A DNA stretch of 24,557 bases from a virus: the IMG/VR virus record IMGVR_UViG_3300032053_014309, positions 1 to 24,557 of that record. One strand, written 5' to 3'. The stretch's first letter is position 1; the number at the start of each line of letters is the position of its first letter. Of the stretch, positions 5,921 to 13,582 are shown piece by piece. The notes under the pieces are model-generated. The model ran no database searches. It was not told the origin of the DNA and was given only the letters and a program-made list of their open reading frames with translations. The position numbers and the translations under genes are program-made.

Positions 5921-8854
5921 TCAAAACCCCGGCACGAGTGACGCCGCATCAACAAGATCCGTCTCCCAGATCAGCAAAGTCCCACTCTGAACCTTGTACC
6001 CGATCTGATTTGTCGCGCCGGACTTCGTCTGCTCCTTCGGTTTCCACACAATCCAAATGTACCGCGACTTCACCCCGCCCTCGTGCTCCGGCGCCGCAAG
6101 CATATCCTCATCGGAATGCTGCACGGAAATCTTGCGCCACACATAACGGCCGGTGTGATGCTTCCCATGAAGGATGACTTCCAGGAAGTCGCTCGTCCGC
6201 TTGACGAACTCGTACGTCCCGGAGTCAACAATCTCCATGTGGGCAACAAGATTCTTCGTCGGATTGCCGGGCTGGCCCACGGGTATATCGCCTTCAAACG
6301 TAAGCCACTTCGGATCGTGATACATCTTCTCCACGGTCCGCGTCTTCGTCCCGTCCTCCTTCAATTCGGTGAACAGCGTCCAGCCCCACATGCGCTGCGC
6401 GGTCGGTGAACCGAACCGAATATCGTAGTGCACCTTGTTACCCCACCAATGTCTCTGGATGACGAATCGATTGGCATACTTCCATTTCTTGGCAAGTGCC
6501 TCGATCGCAGCCGGGGTCATGTCAGGCGCAAGTTCGATCGCCGGACCATCCGGACCGCCCGGACAGACATTGAGATCCATGGACTCAGCCAGTTCCTCGC
6601 CCAGCGCCGCCTCCAGCGCGGCGCGCTCGTCATCAGTCAACTCCCGATCGACAAAGAGATCCACGTCATGAAGACTGCTGCCGCGCTCCACAAGGCCACC
6701 GGCAAGGCTCAAACGGTATGCATGCGGATACCGCTTCAGGCGCGGGACCACATCACCAAGCTGGATCACATTCGTGCTCATGCTGGCATGGTCCCGCGCC
6801 GCCGCTATGCGCTCGATCGTGCTCAAAGGATCGGGCTGCTTCTTGTCAGCCCGAACACTGATCACCTTCGGCGCGTACCAACTCACCTTATGACTCGCGG
6901 TGTCGTACGTGACGTGGTCCACCGACACCTCAATGATATCGCCGACGGCCGCCTTGATACTCGTTGCGTACGTTGTCCCGATAACCTCCCGCTCATCCGC
7001 CGTGCCGACTTCACACTCGTAAGTATAGGCGCCGCCCTTGTCGTCATGAACCGACTTCACCAAGGCGTCTATCACCGACTGACGCTTGAACTTGAAGTAC
7101 TTACCAGCGTCGGCACTCAGAAATTTCGCGTCAAGCGCCTTGACCATCGCGCCCTCACGCGTCTCCACCTGGACGATGGCGTTCACCACATCATTCATAC
7201 CAGCCTTGTGCGCAACCACCAGCGTCTTGACCGAATGAATCGTGCCGGTAAAACCAATATCATTGATGATCTTCAGACGGTCCGAGTATGGCTGTTCACG
7301 AAGATCCTTGCCATCGTACATCGGCACATCGAAAAGCTTGAACTTGAAATGGTAGTCCTCGTAAGGTCCCTTACCATTGATGTATGCCATCACGTCCGTA
7401 TGATCCATTCGCTGCCGACCACGGTACTTCACGATCTCACCGCTCAGGACCGTGCCTTTCGGCAGCTTCTCAGCCGAAGCAACCAGATTCGAGAACTTCT
7501 CAGCCTGATCGGCGCCCGGGGTCAGCACGGCAACCTCGCCCTTCTCGTTCACATGAATCTCCGCGTACACACCGTCGTACTTCGGCTGGACCGCATAGGA
7601 ACCCGCCGGGAGATTCTTGAACGCATCGAGCTGGAAGTATTCGTTGTTCGCCGCGCCCGACTTCGCGGGCTTCACGTTGCCGAGGAAGGCGCCGATTGAC
7701 ATTGTGGAAAGCGTGACAGGAAGAGTCGCGGGTATAACAACAGCCCCGTCAAGAGTCGCGACTGCGGACACAGGCGGGACAACTGCATCGACCACCGTCG
7801 CCGCTGCCGCGGATTCTGCCGGCGCGATGGGTGCGGGTGAGGCGGGTGCAGGTTCCGGCGAAGGGTTTAACACGACCGGGGCGGGTGTGTCGATGACCGG
7901 GGGCGGCGCCGCCGAATCCCCGGAAACCATGACAGCAGCAACCTCGGATGCAGACTGATCCGCCGAACTCAAAGTTTCGCCTGGTACTGCCCCGTCACCG
8001 GATCCCGTTCCCGCAGCGTTACCGAGATCAGGCGTCGCTTTAACAGGCGGCTCAGCGCCGGCGTCAGAAGATGCTCCGCTTCCAATCGCCGCTGGAGGTG
8101 GTTCAGTTCCGGAAGCGGGAGCCGTTCCATCACCTCCTGAATCTGTTCCAGCATCGCTTGACAACGTATCAACCGCAGGACTTCCGCTTGTTCCGGTGAC
8201 ATCCTTTACCCCCGCGATGAGTGTATCCAACGCAGCGATCGCGCCCTTCTCCTCGTCGGTATTGAGCGTCGCCTGGGTCTTGTCGTATGCACCACGGAAA
8301 ACAGGAAAACTCACTTCGGCAACCTTCGTAAAGTCGCCGGGAATCCAGTAACAAACCTGGCCGCTGTACTTCTCCAGCGGGCGGTGGCCGCACTCACCCA
8401 GAGGCATGCCGCAGATACTACACTTCGCGCTACCAAAAAAATATGCGATCGATCCCTCGGAATGGATCCCTGAATCGATTTGCTGAGCGCGCTGGTCACC
8501 CGAGGCATCCTTCAAGAAGAAGTACCGCAGCTTCAAGACCGCGCCCTTGTAACCGGGTTGGTTATCAAGAACGGACGCCTCAAAAACCTTCCCCCACGGC
8601 GCCGCATCCCATACATGCCCAACCATCATCGGCGCCTTCGGCAACAGAGCAGCAAGCGCTTCCAGCGCAGACCGCGGATGAATGCTGCCCTTGGAAGTCG
8701 GCTCTTCGCCCAGGATGATAAGGCCCCGGACATGAACGTCCTGGGCGGTCAAAGTACGCAGGGGACCGCACACCTTATTGATGATATCAATTGTCCCAAT
8801 GTCAACCGCCCCGGCATCGCAAGTTTGCAGTTTCCCGCTATGAAAATACCGCAT
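5921..8854 (-). CDS. Fusion: prohead protease-like, ATP-dependent ligase, NTase-like, LigD phosphoesterase
   Basis: ATG 8854 is chosen over one 102 bases upstream because GGAGG lies 7 bases before it. The 977-residue chain contains four recognisable parts. Residues 1-200 resemble phage prohead proteases: MMVGHVWD (H80), IHSEGSIAYFF (S135), the CSICG...CGH knuckle (145-157) and EVSFPVFRGAY. Residues 215-390 are a Gly/Ala/Pro/Ser low-complexity linker. Residues 405-670 are an ATP-dependent DNA ligase core with motif I KYDG (K425), a GEIVKY motif, EGAMVK (567-572), KYFKFK (585-590) and an OB-like tail. Residues 715-735 carry GG-x9-DVD, the metal motif of MNT-type nucleotidyltransferases. Residues 795-910 match the LigD 3'-phosphoesterase: FVIQRHWWGNKVHYDIRF (H802, H809, D811, R813) and FEGDIPVG. 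LigD domains act on broken DNA ends. It is the first gene of a leftward operon, far from the capsid gene. All key residues seem present, so the domains are probably active. Confidence 0.88.
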   Translation of the reverse strand: MRYFHSGKLQTCDAGAVDIGTIDIINKVCGPLRTLTAQDVHVRGLIILGEEPTSKGSIHPRSALEALAALLPKAPMMVGHVWDAAPWGKVFEASVLDNQPGYKGAVLKLRYFFLKDASGDQRAQQIDSGIHSEGSIAYFFGSAKCSICGMPLGECGHRPLEKYSGQVCYWIPGDFTKVAEVSFPVFRGAYDKTQATLNTDEEKGAIAALDTLIAGVKDVTGTSGSPAVDTLSSDAGTDSGGDGTAPASGTEPPPAAIGSGASSDAGAEPPVKATPDLGNAAGTGSGDGAVPGETLSSADQSASEVAAVMVSGDSAAPPPVIDTPAPVVLNPSPEPAPASPAPIAPAESAAAATVVDAVVPPVSAVATLDGAVVIPATLPVTLSTMSIGAFLGNVKPAKSGAANNEYFQLDAFKNLPAGSYAVQPKYDGVYAEIHVNEKGEVAVLTPGADQAEKFSNLVASAEKLPKGTVLSGEIVKYRGRQRMDHTDVMAYINGKGPYEDYHFKFKLFDVPMYDGKDLREQPYSDRLKIINDIGFTGTIHSVKTLVVAHKAGMNDVVNAIVQVETREGAMVKALDAKFLSADAGKYFKFKRQSVIDALVKSVHDDKGGAYTYECEVGTADEREVIGTTYATSIKAAVGDIIEVSVDHVTYDTASHKVSWYAPKVISVRADKKQPDPLSTIERIAAARDHASMSTNVIQLGDVVPRLKRYPHAYRLSLAGGLVERGSSLHDVDLFVDRELTDDERAALEAALGEELAESMDLNVCPGGPDGPAIELAPDMTPAAIEALAKKWKYANRFVIQRHWWGNKVHYDIRFGSPTAQRMWGWTLFTELKEDGTKTRTVEKMYHDPKWLTFEGDIPVGQPGNPTKNLVAHMEIVDSGTYEFVKRTSDFLEVILHGKHHTGRYVWRKISVQHSDEDMLAAPEHEGGVKSRYIWIVWKPKEQTKSGATNQIGYKVQSGTLLIWETDLVDAASLVPGF

Positions 8855-8962
8855 GTCAAGCCCTCCGTTAAGGTTGCAAAATTGACACTTGCGAGAGTCC
8901 CCGTCCCCTGACGCGCGTGACCACCACCCCCGGGGAACCAGGACGCACACGATCACATCATA

Positions 8963-8992
8963 AGTATACTCGGTTGCATGGTCATCTGTCCA
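8963..8992 (-). promoter_or_regulatory. Sigma-70-type promoter for the fusion-protein operon
   Basis: The minus strand reads TGGACA (8987-8992), an 18-base spacer, then TATACT (8963-8968). Both hexamers match the consensus at 5 of 6. Transcription would start near 8956 and leave a leader of about 100 bases before ATG 8854. Confidence 0.6.
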
Positions 8993-9018
8993 GTACGATC
9001 ATGACAAGCCAGTCTGCC

Positions 9019-9109
9019 CGCTCGGCAGTCGGACGGTCCACCAATCCGAGTCGGCTCGCCCTTGCTCGCTGATCGGACGGTCCGTGTCCGCTCGCTGGTC
9101 GGACGACTC
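9019..9109. repeat. Iteron-like repeats around CGGACGGTCCG
   Basis: Three copies of a 21 bp unit start at about 9019, 9063 and 9089 (CGCTCGGCAGTCGGACGGTC and variants). The core CGGAC-G-GTCCG is a perfect palindrome in the second copy (9074-9084), has one changed end base in the first and is degenerate in the third. Spacing is 44 and 26 bases. They could be binding sites for the initiator encoded at 9283 or for a repressor. Confidence 0.6.
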
Positions 9110-9137
9110 GCGTGTCTCACCTTGCCGAAGATGCGAG

Positions 9138-9143
9138 TATATT
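9138..9143 (+). promoter_or_regulatory. Weak promoter candidate for the rightward operon
   Basis: TATATT within GCGAGTATATTC is a good -10, but the position 17 bases upstream (TCTCAC) is a poor -35. An activator bound at the adjacent repeats could compensate. Confidence 0.25.
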
Positions 9144-9282
9144 CTGTTAGTGGCCGGAAGCCAGGGTGATCACGCCTGGACATTCACCAAGACCGAGCCG
9201 TCGTCCAGACTACGAGGAAGAGTCGCAGTCTCCTGCTCTTTCTCTTTCCACCTGTACGGCGGCTCGTCTTTCAGGAGACCCC

Positions 9283-10485
9283 ATGGGAAAGAAGCACGAC
9301 CTGCCAGCAATGCCGATGTATTGGGGGGATTGGTTCAAAGCCACGGACCTGCAAGCACTCGACCGAAATACGCGCTGCACATGGTTCGAGATGCTCGGAC
9401 GGATGTGGGAAAACAATGAACGCGGCTTCCTTTCGCTTGCCGGGAAGCCAATGTCGGATAACCAATTAGCCAACCTATTAGGGTATGGAACGGATATCCC
9501 AGCCGTACAGCAAGTGGTTAACCTACTTTTGACCACAGGAATTTGCAGTCGTCGCAATGACGGAGTTTTGTACTGTCGCCGAATGGTCCGAGAGGAAGAA
9601 ATTCGTAGCAGAAACGCTACTAATGGGGCGAAAGGTGGCAATCCTGCACTCATTTCAGGGAAATTCGTATCGGGTTCGGTTATCCCAAAAACAAACCGAT
9701 ACAGTGAAGATGAAATTGAAGAAAGTATTAATAGCAATACAATACCAAATCAAGCAATACAGACCGATACAAGCCATACGCGCGCGACCTCGACCGATGA
9801 ACCCCAGGACCCGGCAATTCTTGCCGAGCGCTTCGACACCATACGCAAAGCCTACCCCGGCGCAAAGCGTGGCAACGAGACGGAACTAAAGACCTTCCTG
9901 GCGCACGGAGACGCCTCTGAAACCCTCGATCGCCTTCTGCCCGCAATCCAAGCACAGAAGGCACACCGCAAGCGCCTGACGGCCGCGGGCGACTTCTGCC
10001 CGGCCTGGCCACACTTCGCAACCTGGCTGAACAACCGACAGTGGGAACTCGAATTCGAGAAGTACGGTCCGCAACCGTCGAAAGAAACAACAACGCCGGT
10101 CACGAAGGTGGCGCAAGAAGAGCGCCCGGCTTCACCCGAAGAGATCGCCGCACTCGTACAAGCTGGAATCCAAGAGCACAAGAAGACCGCCGGACCAAAA
10201 CCTCAAGACGCCGCAGCCGCGCCGGTACCGCCCCCGCAGCAGCCGGCAGTTGAAGACCAGAACCCGCAGCAGCCGGAAGTTGAAGACCAGATCGCCAAAC
10301 TTCTCAATCCCTACATGCCGGCCTTCAAGATCGCCAATCTCCGCAAGATGGTGAAAAACCTGTCCCCGATAATGATTCTTGACAAAATAGAACTAACCAA
10401 CGAAGAACAACGAACGGACCCCGGCTCATTCCTTTTTCAAGCAATCGTCTTCAACTACCAGTCAAAAAAAACCCATAAGACTTGA
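9283..10485 (+). CDS. Phage replication initiator-like protein
   Basis: ATG 9283 has AGGAG 5 bases upstream, and an in-frame ATG 117 bases earlier lacks one. The 400-residue product begins MGKKHDLPAMPMYWGDWFKA and continues with a helical region (RCTWFEMLGRMW, SDNQLANLLG). This resembles the winged-helix N-terminal domains of phage replisome organisers. A polar linker (about 130-175), a second helical domain with FCPAWPHFATWLNNRQW (about 245-261), a Pro/Gln linker with a tandem repeat, and a C-terminal helical domain (LLNPYMPAFKIANLRKM) follow. The product probably binds the origin and loads helicase, but no catalytic motif is present. The DNA from about 9430 to 9790 is visibly richer in A and T than the rest of the gene, which suggests mosaic origin of the linker. 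Confidence 0.6.
   Translation: MGKKHDLPAMPMYWGDWFKATDLQALDRNTRCTWFEMLGRMWENNERGFLSLAGKPMSDNQLANLLGYGTDIPAVQQVVNLLLTTGICSRRNDGVLYCRRMVREEEIRSRNATNGAKGGNPALISGKFVSGSVIPKTNRYSEDEIEESINSNTIPNQAIQTDTSHTRATSTDEPQDPAILAERFDTIRKAYPGAKRGNETELKTFLAHGDASETLDRLLPAIQAQKAHRKRLTAAGDFCPAWPHFATWLNNRQWELEFEKYGPQPSKETTTPVTKVAQEERPASPEEIAALVQAGIQEHKKTAGPKPQDAAAAPVPPPQQPAVEDQNPQQPEVEDQIAKLLNPYMPAFKIANLRKMVKNLSPIMILDKIELTNEEQRTDPGSFLFQAIVFNYQSKKTHKT
10231..10290 (+). repeat. 30 bp tandem duplication inside the initiator gene
   Basis: Two adjacent 30-base units (10231-10260 and 10261-10290) differ at 3 positions and encode PQQPAVEDQN followed by PQQPEVEDQI. They lengthen the flexible linker before the C-terminal domain. 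Confidence 0.85.
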
Positions 10486-10510
10486 CAATTCAAACGAAGG
10501 GGTGTAGATT
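10482..10510 (+). promoter_or_regulatory. Strong sigma-70-type promoter for the head genes
   Basis: TTGACA (10482-10487), a 17-base spacer and TAGATT (10505-10510) form a near-consensus promoter right after the initiator stop. The expected start of transcription is near 10517, the A of the next ATG. Confidence 0.75.
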
Positions 10511-10516
10511 TAAGGC

Positions 10517-10909
10517 ATGGAACAGTTGACGACAGCACGGAACCTTTTAACCCGTCTCAGTTCCAAGCCTGACTCGATTGACGTTCATGAATGCATCACG
10601 GTACTGTCCACCCTGATCGATGCGTTGTCCAGCGGCCTCCAACGGACCGACAATGCATCAGCGTCAGAAGTCAGTCCGATAATGCAGGACATGAAGAACC
10701 GAATCAAGGGCAAAATCATGATGTCGATGCACGGCATCGAGAAGGCAATGGCGCTCGACCAGCTCCAACACACCAGCGACCAAACCAAGTTGATCGAGAT
10801 GCAGGCGCAGATCGATGAAACCTTCGCTCGACATTTTCAGGAACCGACAAAGGTGACGGCATCCGGGCTATCTTTCGTCAACGTCAGCAACTTCAAAACA
10901 GGAGCATGA
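10517..10909 (+). CDS. 130-residue helical head-region protein
   Basis: The product is almost all helical and rich in Met, Gln and Asp (NRIKGKIMMSMHGIEKAMAL, LIEMQAQIDETFARHF). Its length, helical content and position upstream of the capsid genes would fit a small scaffold or assembly protein, but no family is recognised. The ATG coincides with the predicted transcription start of the promoter at 10482-10510, and the nearest purine block (AAGG) is only one base away. The message may therefore be leaderless. The stop codon lies inside the ribosome-binding region of the next gene. Confidence 0.7.
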   Translation: MEQLTTARNLLTRLSSKPDSIDVHECITVLSTLIDALSSGLQRTDNASASEVSPIMQDMKNRIKGKIMMSMHGIEKAMALDQLQHTSDQTKLIEMQAQIDETFARHFQEPTKVTASGLSFVNVSNFKTGA

Positions 10910-10913
10910 CCCT

Positions 10914-11375
10914 ATGAACCTCGCTCGTATCGTCAACAACATCGGCATCGGCAGCGTCGAACTCACGCTGATCAACCGGTCCACAACCTCAACCATGGGC
11001 GCCGGTACCGTCAAGGCGCTCCGTGGCTTCACCCAGGCAAACATTGACGCCAACCGCGTCGCGTGCAGCGTGCGCGGAAACAACCTCGGCGGTCTCGCCG
11101 GCACGACCGGCGGACTCTTCGGCGCCGCTCTCGCGGTAAGTGAGCATTGCTGGGGCACGAAAGCAACGCCCCGTGAGATCGTGGTTCAGGTAAGCGGAGT
11201 CGCGCAATTGGGCGCGACAACGACCCGCCCGGTCGCCAACAATGCCGACAGCGGTGACATCGTCCAGGTAGGCGGCCTTATCTGTGATGGCGGCCATACA
11301 ACCGCAAAACTGCTCAACACGCGCGGCACCGTGATCAACGTCTGGGACACCGAACGCGTTGACGTGCTGTTCTGA
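10914..11375 (+). CDS. Small head protein, possible capsid decoration protein
   Basis: The 153-residue product starts at ATG 10914 after AGGAG with a 9-base spacer. It is rich in Gly, Ala, Thr and Val with a predicted beta fold (TREIVVQ-like strands, DSGDIVQVGGLICDGG, GTVINVWDTERVDVLF). Its place one gene before the major capsid protein and its size match phage capsid cement or decoration proteins. I do not recognise a specific family. The CRISPR-like repeat begins 6 bases after its stop. Confidence 0.7.
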   Translation: MNLARIVNNIGIGSVELTLINRSTTSTMGAGTVKALRGFTQANIDANRVACSVRGNNLGGLAGTTGGLFGAALAVSEHCWGTKATPREIVVQVSGVAQLGATTTRPVANNADSGDIVQVGGLICDGGHTTAKLLNTRGTVINVWDTERVDVLF

Positions 11376-11380
11376 ACACA

Positions 11381-11412
11381 TCGCGCCCTGCGTGGGGCGC
11401 GTGGATTGAAAC
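11381..11412 (+). CRISPR. Solitary type I-C-like CRISPR repeat
   Basis: A 32-base unit has a 7 bp stem (CGCGCCC 11382-11388, GGGCGCG 11395-11401) with a 6-base loop and ends in GTGGATTGAAAC (11401-11412). That length, hairpin position and 3' tail are those of type I-C repeats, which Cas5d cuts at the stem base. No second repeat and no cas gene are visible. It lies between two capsid genes on the transcribed strand. Solitary repeat units in phages have been described as RNA-based anti-CRISPRs. Chance hairpin formation is an alternative, since two other capsid-gene gaps also hold GC-rich hairpins, but those lack the tail. Confidence 0.75.
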
Positions 11413-11457
11413 GAAACGACAAAAGAACACTTTCCACCCACAAGCAGGAGCAACACC

Positions 11458-12570
11458 ATGGAATTTCTTCAGAAAGCACAGGAACTCAAGGACACAATCC
11501 TTGCGTACAACTCGCACAACAAGGCGTTGGAACTCTTCGCCTCGTGCGACCAGAAGCACCAGACGCTCAGCCAGTATCTGGAGTCACTCGACCCGACGCC
11601 CATCAACGACAAGGGCGAGAAGGCATGCCCGCTCGACGCCTTCGAGCGTCACCTCATGGTGCTCGGGCTGGAACTCAGCGGAACCAACGCGGCATCGATT
11701 GAAAAACTGATGTCAACCGCCGTCTACATGGTCCCCGAACTCATCAAGCGTGAGATCGAGGCCGGTATGAAGGCAAGCCGATCGAACCCGGACGGCCTTG
11801 TCGCATCACAAGAAAGCGTTGCCGGTCTAACGTTCCACCCGCTTTACATCCCGAACCTCAACCTCGCATCGGTCGCGACCCGCAATACCAAGTCTCTCGG
11901 CCGGCGCGCGGCAAGCGGCAAGGGCGGGGATTATCCCGTCACCCGCATCGAGCACCGCGAGAAAGACATCCCGATCATGGACTACGGCCGTGAGATTCAG
12001 GTGGCCTACTCCGTGGTGAAATCCAAGCCCTGGACCGTGTTCAAGATCTTCCTGAACCTGATCGGCGCGCAGATGGCGGCCGACGAGCTGTATGACATCT
12101 ACCAGCTCGGCCACGTCGGAGACGGTACCGTCGGCGCATCGCCCGACACCTTCGCCGGTACCGCGGGCACCCTGCAGTACACCGACCTCATTCGCAACTA
12201 CACCAGCTACTCCGCGCCGTTCAAGATGGGCGCGATCCTGGCTCCGCAGCGGTCCTATGAAGGTATCCTCACGATGGCGCAGTTCCAGGACCCGCTCAGC
12301 GGTTGGGAGTTCCAAAAAAACGGTACGCCGGTAACGCCAATGGGCGCAGTTCTCTACCAGGTCGAAACCGTACCCGCGGGCGCACCGACAGGCACCGAAA
12401 TCGTAACCCTGGATCCGAACTACGCCATCGCGCTGGCGTCGGATGATCAGGGGATCTTCATCGAAACCGAGAAGATCATCTCCAGGCAGTTCGAAAAGGC
12501 TGTCGTAAGCAACAAGAAGGTGTACTCGGTCATTGCCGATGGTGCACTGAAGCAAATTCTCTGGACGTAG
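11458..12570 (+). CDS. Major capsid protein, HK97-fold type
   Basis: The 370-residue product starts after AGGAG with an 8-base spacer. Residues 1-90 are a helical N-terminal region like a delta or scaffold domain. The stretch STAVYMVPELIKREIEAGMK is the usual entry to an HK97-fold body, followed by the E-loop-like RAASGKGGDYPVTRIEHREK and a long helix (WTVFKIFLNLIGAQMAADEL). The C-terminal part (IFIETEKIISRQFEKAVV, KVYSVIADGALKQI) matches the P-domain end of such proteins. Position between a decoration-like gene and other head proteins agrees. Whether the N-terminal domain is removed by the protease domain encoded at 5921-8854 cannot be seen. Family call is from motif memory. Confidence 0.82.
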   Translation: MEFLQKAQELKDTILAYNSHNKALELFASCDQKHQTLSQYLESLDPTPINDKGEKACPLDAFERHLMVLGLELSGTNAASIEKLMSTAVYMVPELIKREIEAGMKASRSNPDGLVASQESVAGLTFHPLYIPNLNLASVATRNTKSLGRRAASGKGGDYPVTRIEHREKDIPIMDYGREIQVAYSVVKSKPWTVFKIFLNLIGAQMAADELYDIYQLGHVGDGTVGASPDTFAGTAGTLQYTDLIRNYTSYSAPFKMGAILAPQRSYEGILTMAQFQDPLSGWEFQKNGTPVTPMGAVLYQVETVPAGAPTGTEIVTLDPNYAIALASDDQGIFIETEKIISRQFEKAVVSNKKVYSVIADGALKQILWT

Positions 12571-12583
12571 TCAATCGCGACAC

Positions 12584-12605
12584 GGGGCCCGGCCAACCGG
12601 GCCCC
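12584..12605 (+). terminator. GC-rich hairpin after the capsid gene
   Basis: GGGGCCCGG, loop CCAA and CCGGGCCCC give a perfect 9 bp stem, 13 bases past the capsid stop. It is followed by TCTCTTTC, a pyrimidine-rich but imperfect U-tract. It may partially terminate or protect the very abundant capsid message. Confidence 0.6.
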
Positions 12606-12660
12606 TCTCTTTCGCAGTCTACCGTTCATTTTCATTTCACCTGACACAAGGAGAATCTTC

Positions 12661-13128
12661 ATGGGTGACAGAATAACAATCCCCAGGACAATGGCCGGCC
12701 TCATCGGCGTTGCGGACGTACAGAACTCGATTCGCCGCAAGTACATCGAAATCGACATCTCTCCGACCACCGCGCGGCATTTCGGAAACAACACAACCGG
12801 AGGGCTCAAGTTCGATCGCCCGATAACGCTGGAGCGTTGTTATGTCTCCAAGCGCCTCGTCGGCGGCACGACTTCGCACACCGCGAAATTTTTCCTCGCG
12901 GTCTTCAAAAACGCATCGACCGTATTCCGCACAGGAACCGTGCCATGGGGTTCGACGGGCAAGTTGTGGGGAGCAACCACAGGATGGAAATGCGACGAGT
13001 TGACACCGCTTTCCAATGCCGTGGCGCTGATCCTGGACACCGACCGGCTCACGGTCAACGTGCCCAACCACACGACACAGGACCGGATCAAACTGGTACT
13101 ACAGTTCCGCGAAGAACTTGACCAGTAA
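12661..13128 (+). CDS. 155-residue structural protein, paralogue A
   Basis: ATG 12661 follows AAGGAG with an 8-base spacer. The protein is predicted to be mostly beta. Its core (NNTTGGLKF, GGTTSHTAKFFLAVFKNAST, RTGTVPWGSTG, DTDRLTVNV) aligns by eye with the next gene's product, so the two are an ancient tandem duplication. The N-terminal 40 residues (IPRTMAGLIGVADVQNSIRR, KYIEIDI) are unique to this copy and could anchor it to the particle. Placement after the capsid gene suggests a head decoration or fibre role. No family is recognised. Confidence 0.7.
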   Translation: MGDRITIPRTMAGLIGVADVQNSIRRKYIEIDISPTTARHFGNNTTGGLKFDRPITLERCYVSKRLVGGTTSHTAKFFLAVFKNASTVFRTGTVPWGSTGKLWGATTGWKCDELTPLSNAVALILDTDRLTVNVPNHTTQDRIKLVLQFREELDQ

Positions 13129-13177
13129 GACAGCAAGGCGAACGAATCGAACAGACCATTTCACCAAGGAGTCTCAC

Positions 13178-13567
13178 ATGCGAAAAGCGAATGTACTGGT
13201 ACTTCCAATGCTGCCCGGCGCCACCACCGGCGCGGTCTACGGCAACGGTACGACAGGCGGTATCGTGTTTCCCCTGCCCACCAAAGCCGTCTCGGCCGCG
13301 CTGAGGTATTGGAAGGGCACAACCTCCAACCTCAAACTGAAGATGCTCTTGCTGCGCAACGGCTCAACCGTCGGTACCATCTTCACCGGCACTACCGGAG
13401 CGCGCAACAAAACCTCCGGATGGCGCAGACTGGCGTTCACCATGACGGCAGCCAAACAGGAACTGTCCACCACACAGCGCCTGTCAGTCGTCATCAGAAC
13501 CAGGTCAGCCGCCGGCGCGTACGTGAAGGCACGAACCGGCTTCATCGTCGTCAACACGCTGTCCTAG
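13178..13567 (+). CDS. 129-residue structural protein, paralogue B
   Basis: ATG 13178 is chosen over one 60 bases upstream because AAGGAG lies 7 bases before it. The protein is beta-rich and basic. NGTTGGIVF, KGTTSNLKLKMLLLRNGSTV, FTGTTGARNKTSGW and TTQRLSVVIRT line up with the corresponding parts of the 12661-13128 product. It lacks that protein's N-terminal extension. A small trimeric surface protein is plausible. A GC-rich hairpin follows its stop. Confidence 0.7.
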   Translation: MRKANVLVLPMLPGATTGAVYGNGTTGGIVFPLPTKAVSAALRYWKGTTSNLKLKMLLLRNGSTVGTIFTGTTGARNKTSGWRRLAFTMTAAKQELSTTQRLSVVIRTRSAAGAYVKARTGFIVVNTLS

Positions 13568-13582
13568 TCGTCGCGCAGACAG

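Larger units (their letters stand above)
8855..9282. other. Non-coding divergent control region
   Basis: The 428 bases between the divergent genes hold no convincing ORF with a ribosome-binding site. They contain a good minus-strand promoter, a weak plus-strand promoter candidate and three copies of a GC-rich repeat. Both promoter candidates carry the core CGAGTATAyT on opposite strands. The adjacent initiator-like gene makes this the most likely place for a replication origin as well as a control switch, which is inference. Confidence 0.6.

Noticed and set aside
6428-7699. 423-codon open frame on the plus strand
   Set aside because: It lies wholly antisense to the ligase part of the fusion gene, encodes a His/Arg-rich product without domains, has no good ribosome-binding site, and is explained by codon bias of the real gene.
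11413-11457. A spacer and second repeat after the solitary repeat
   Set aside because: No degenerate repeat copy follows, and the segment ends in the ribosome-binding site of the capsid gene.
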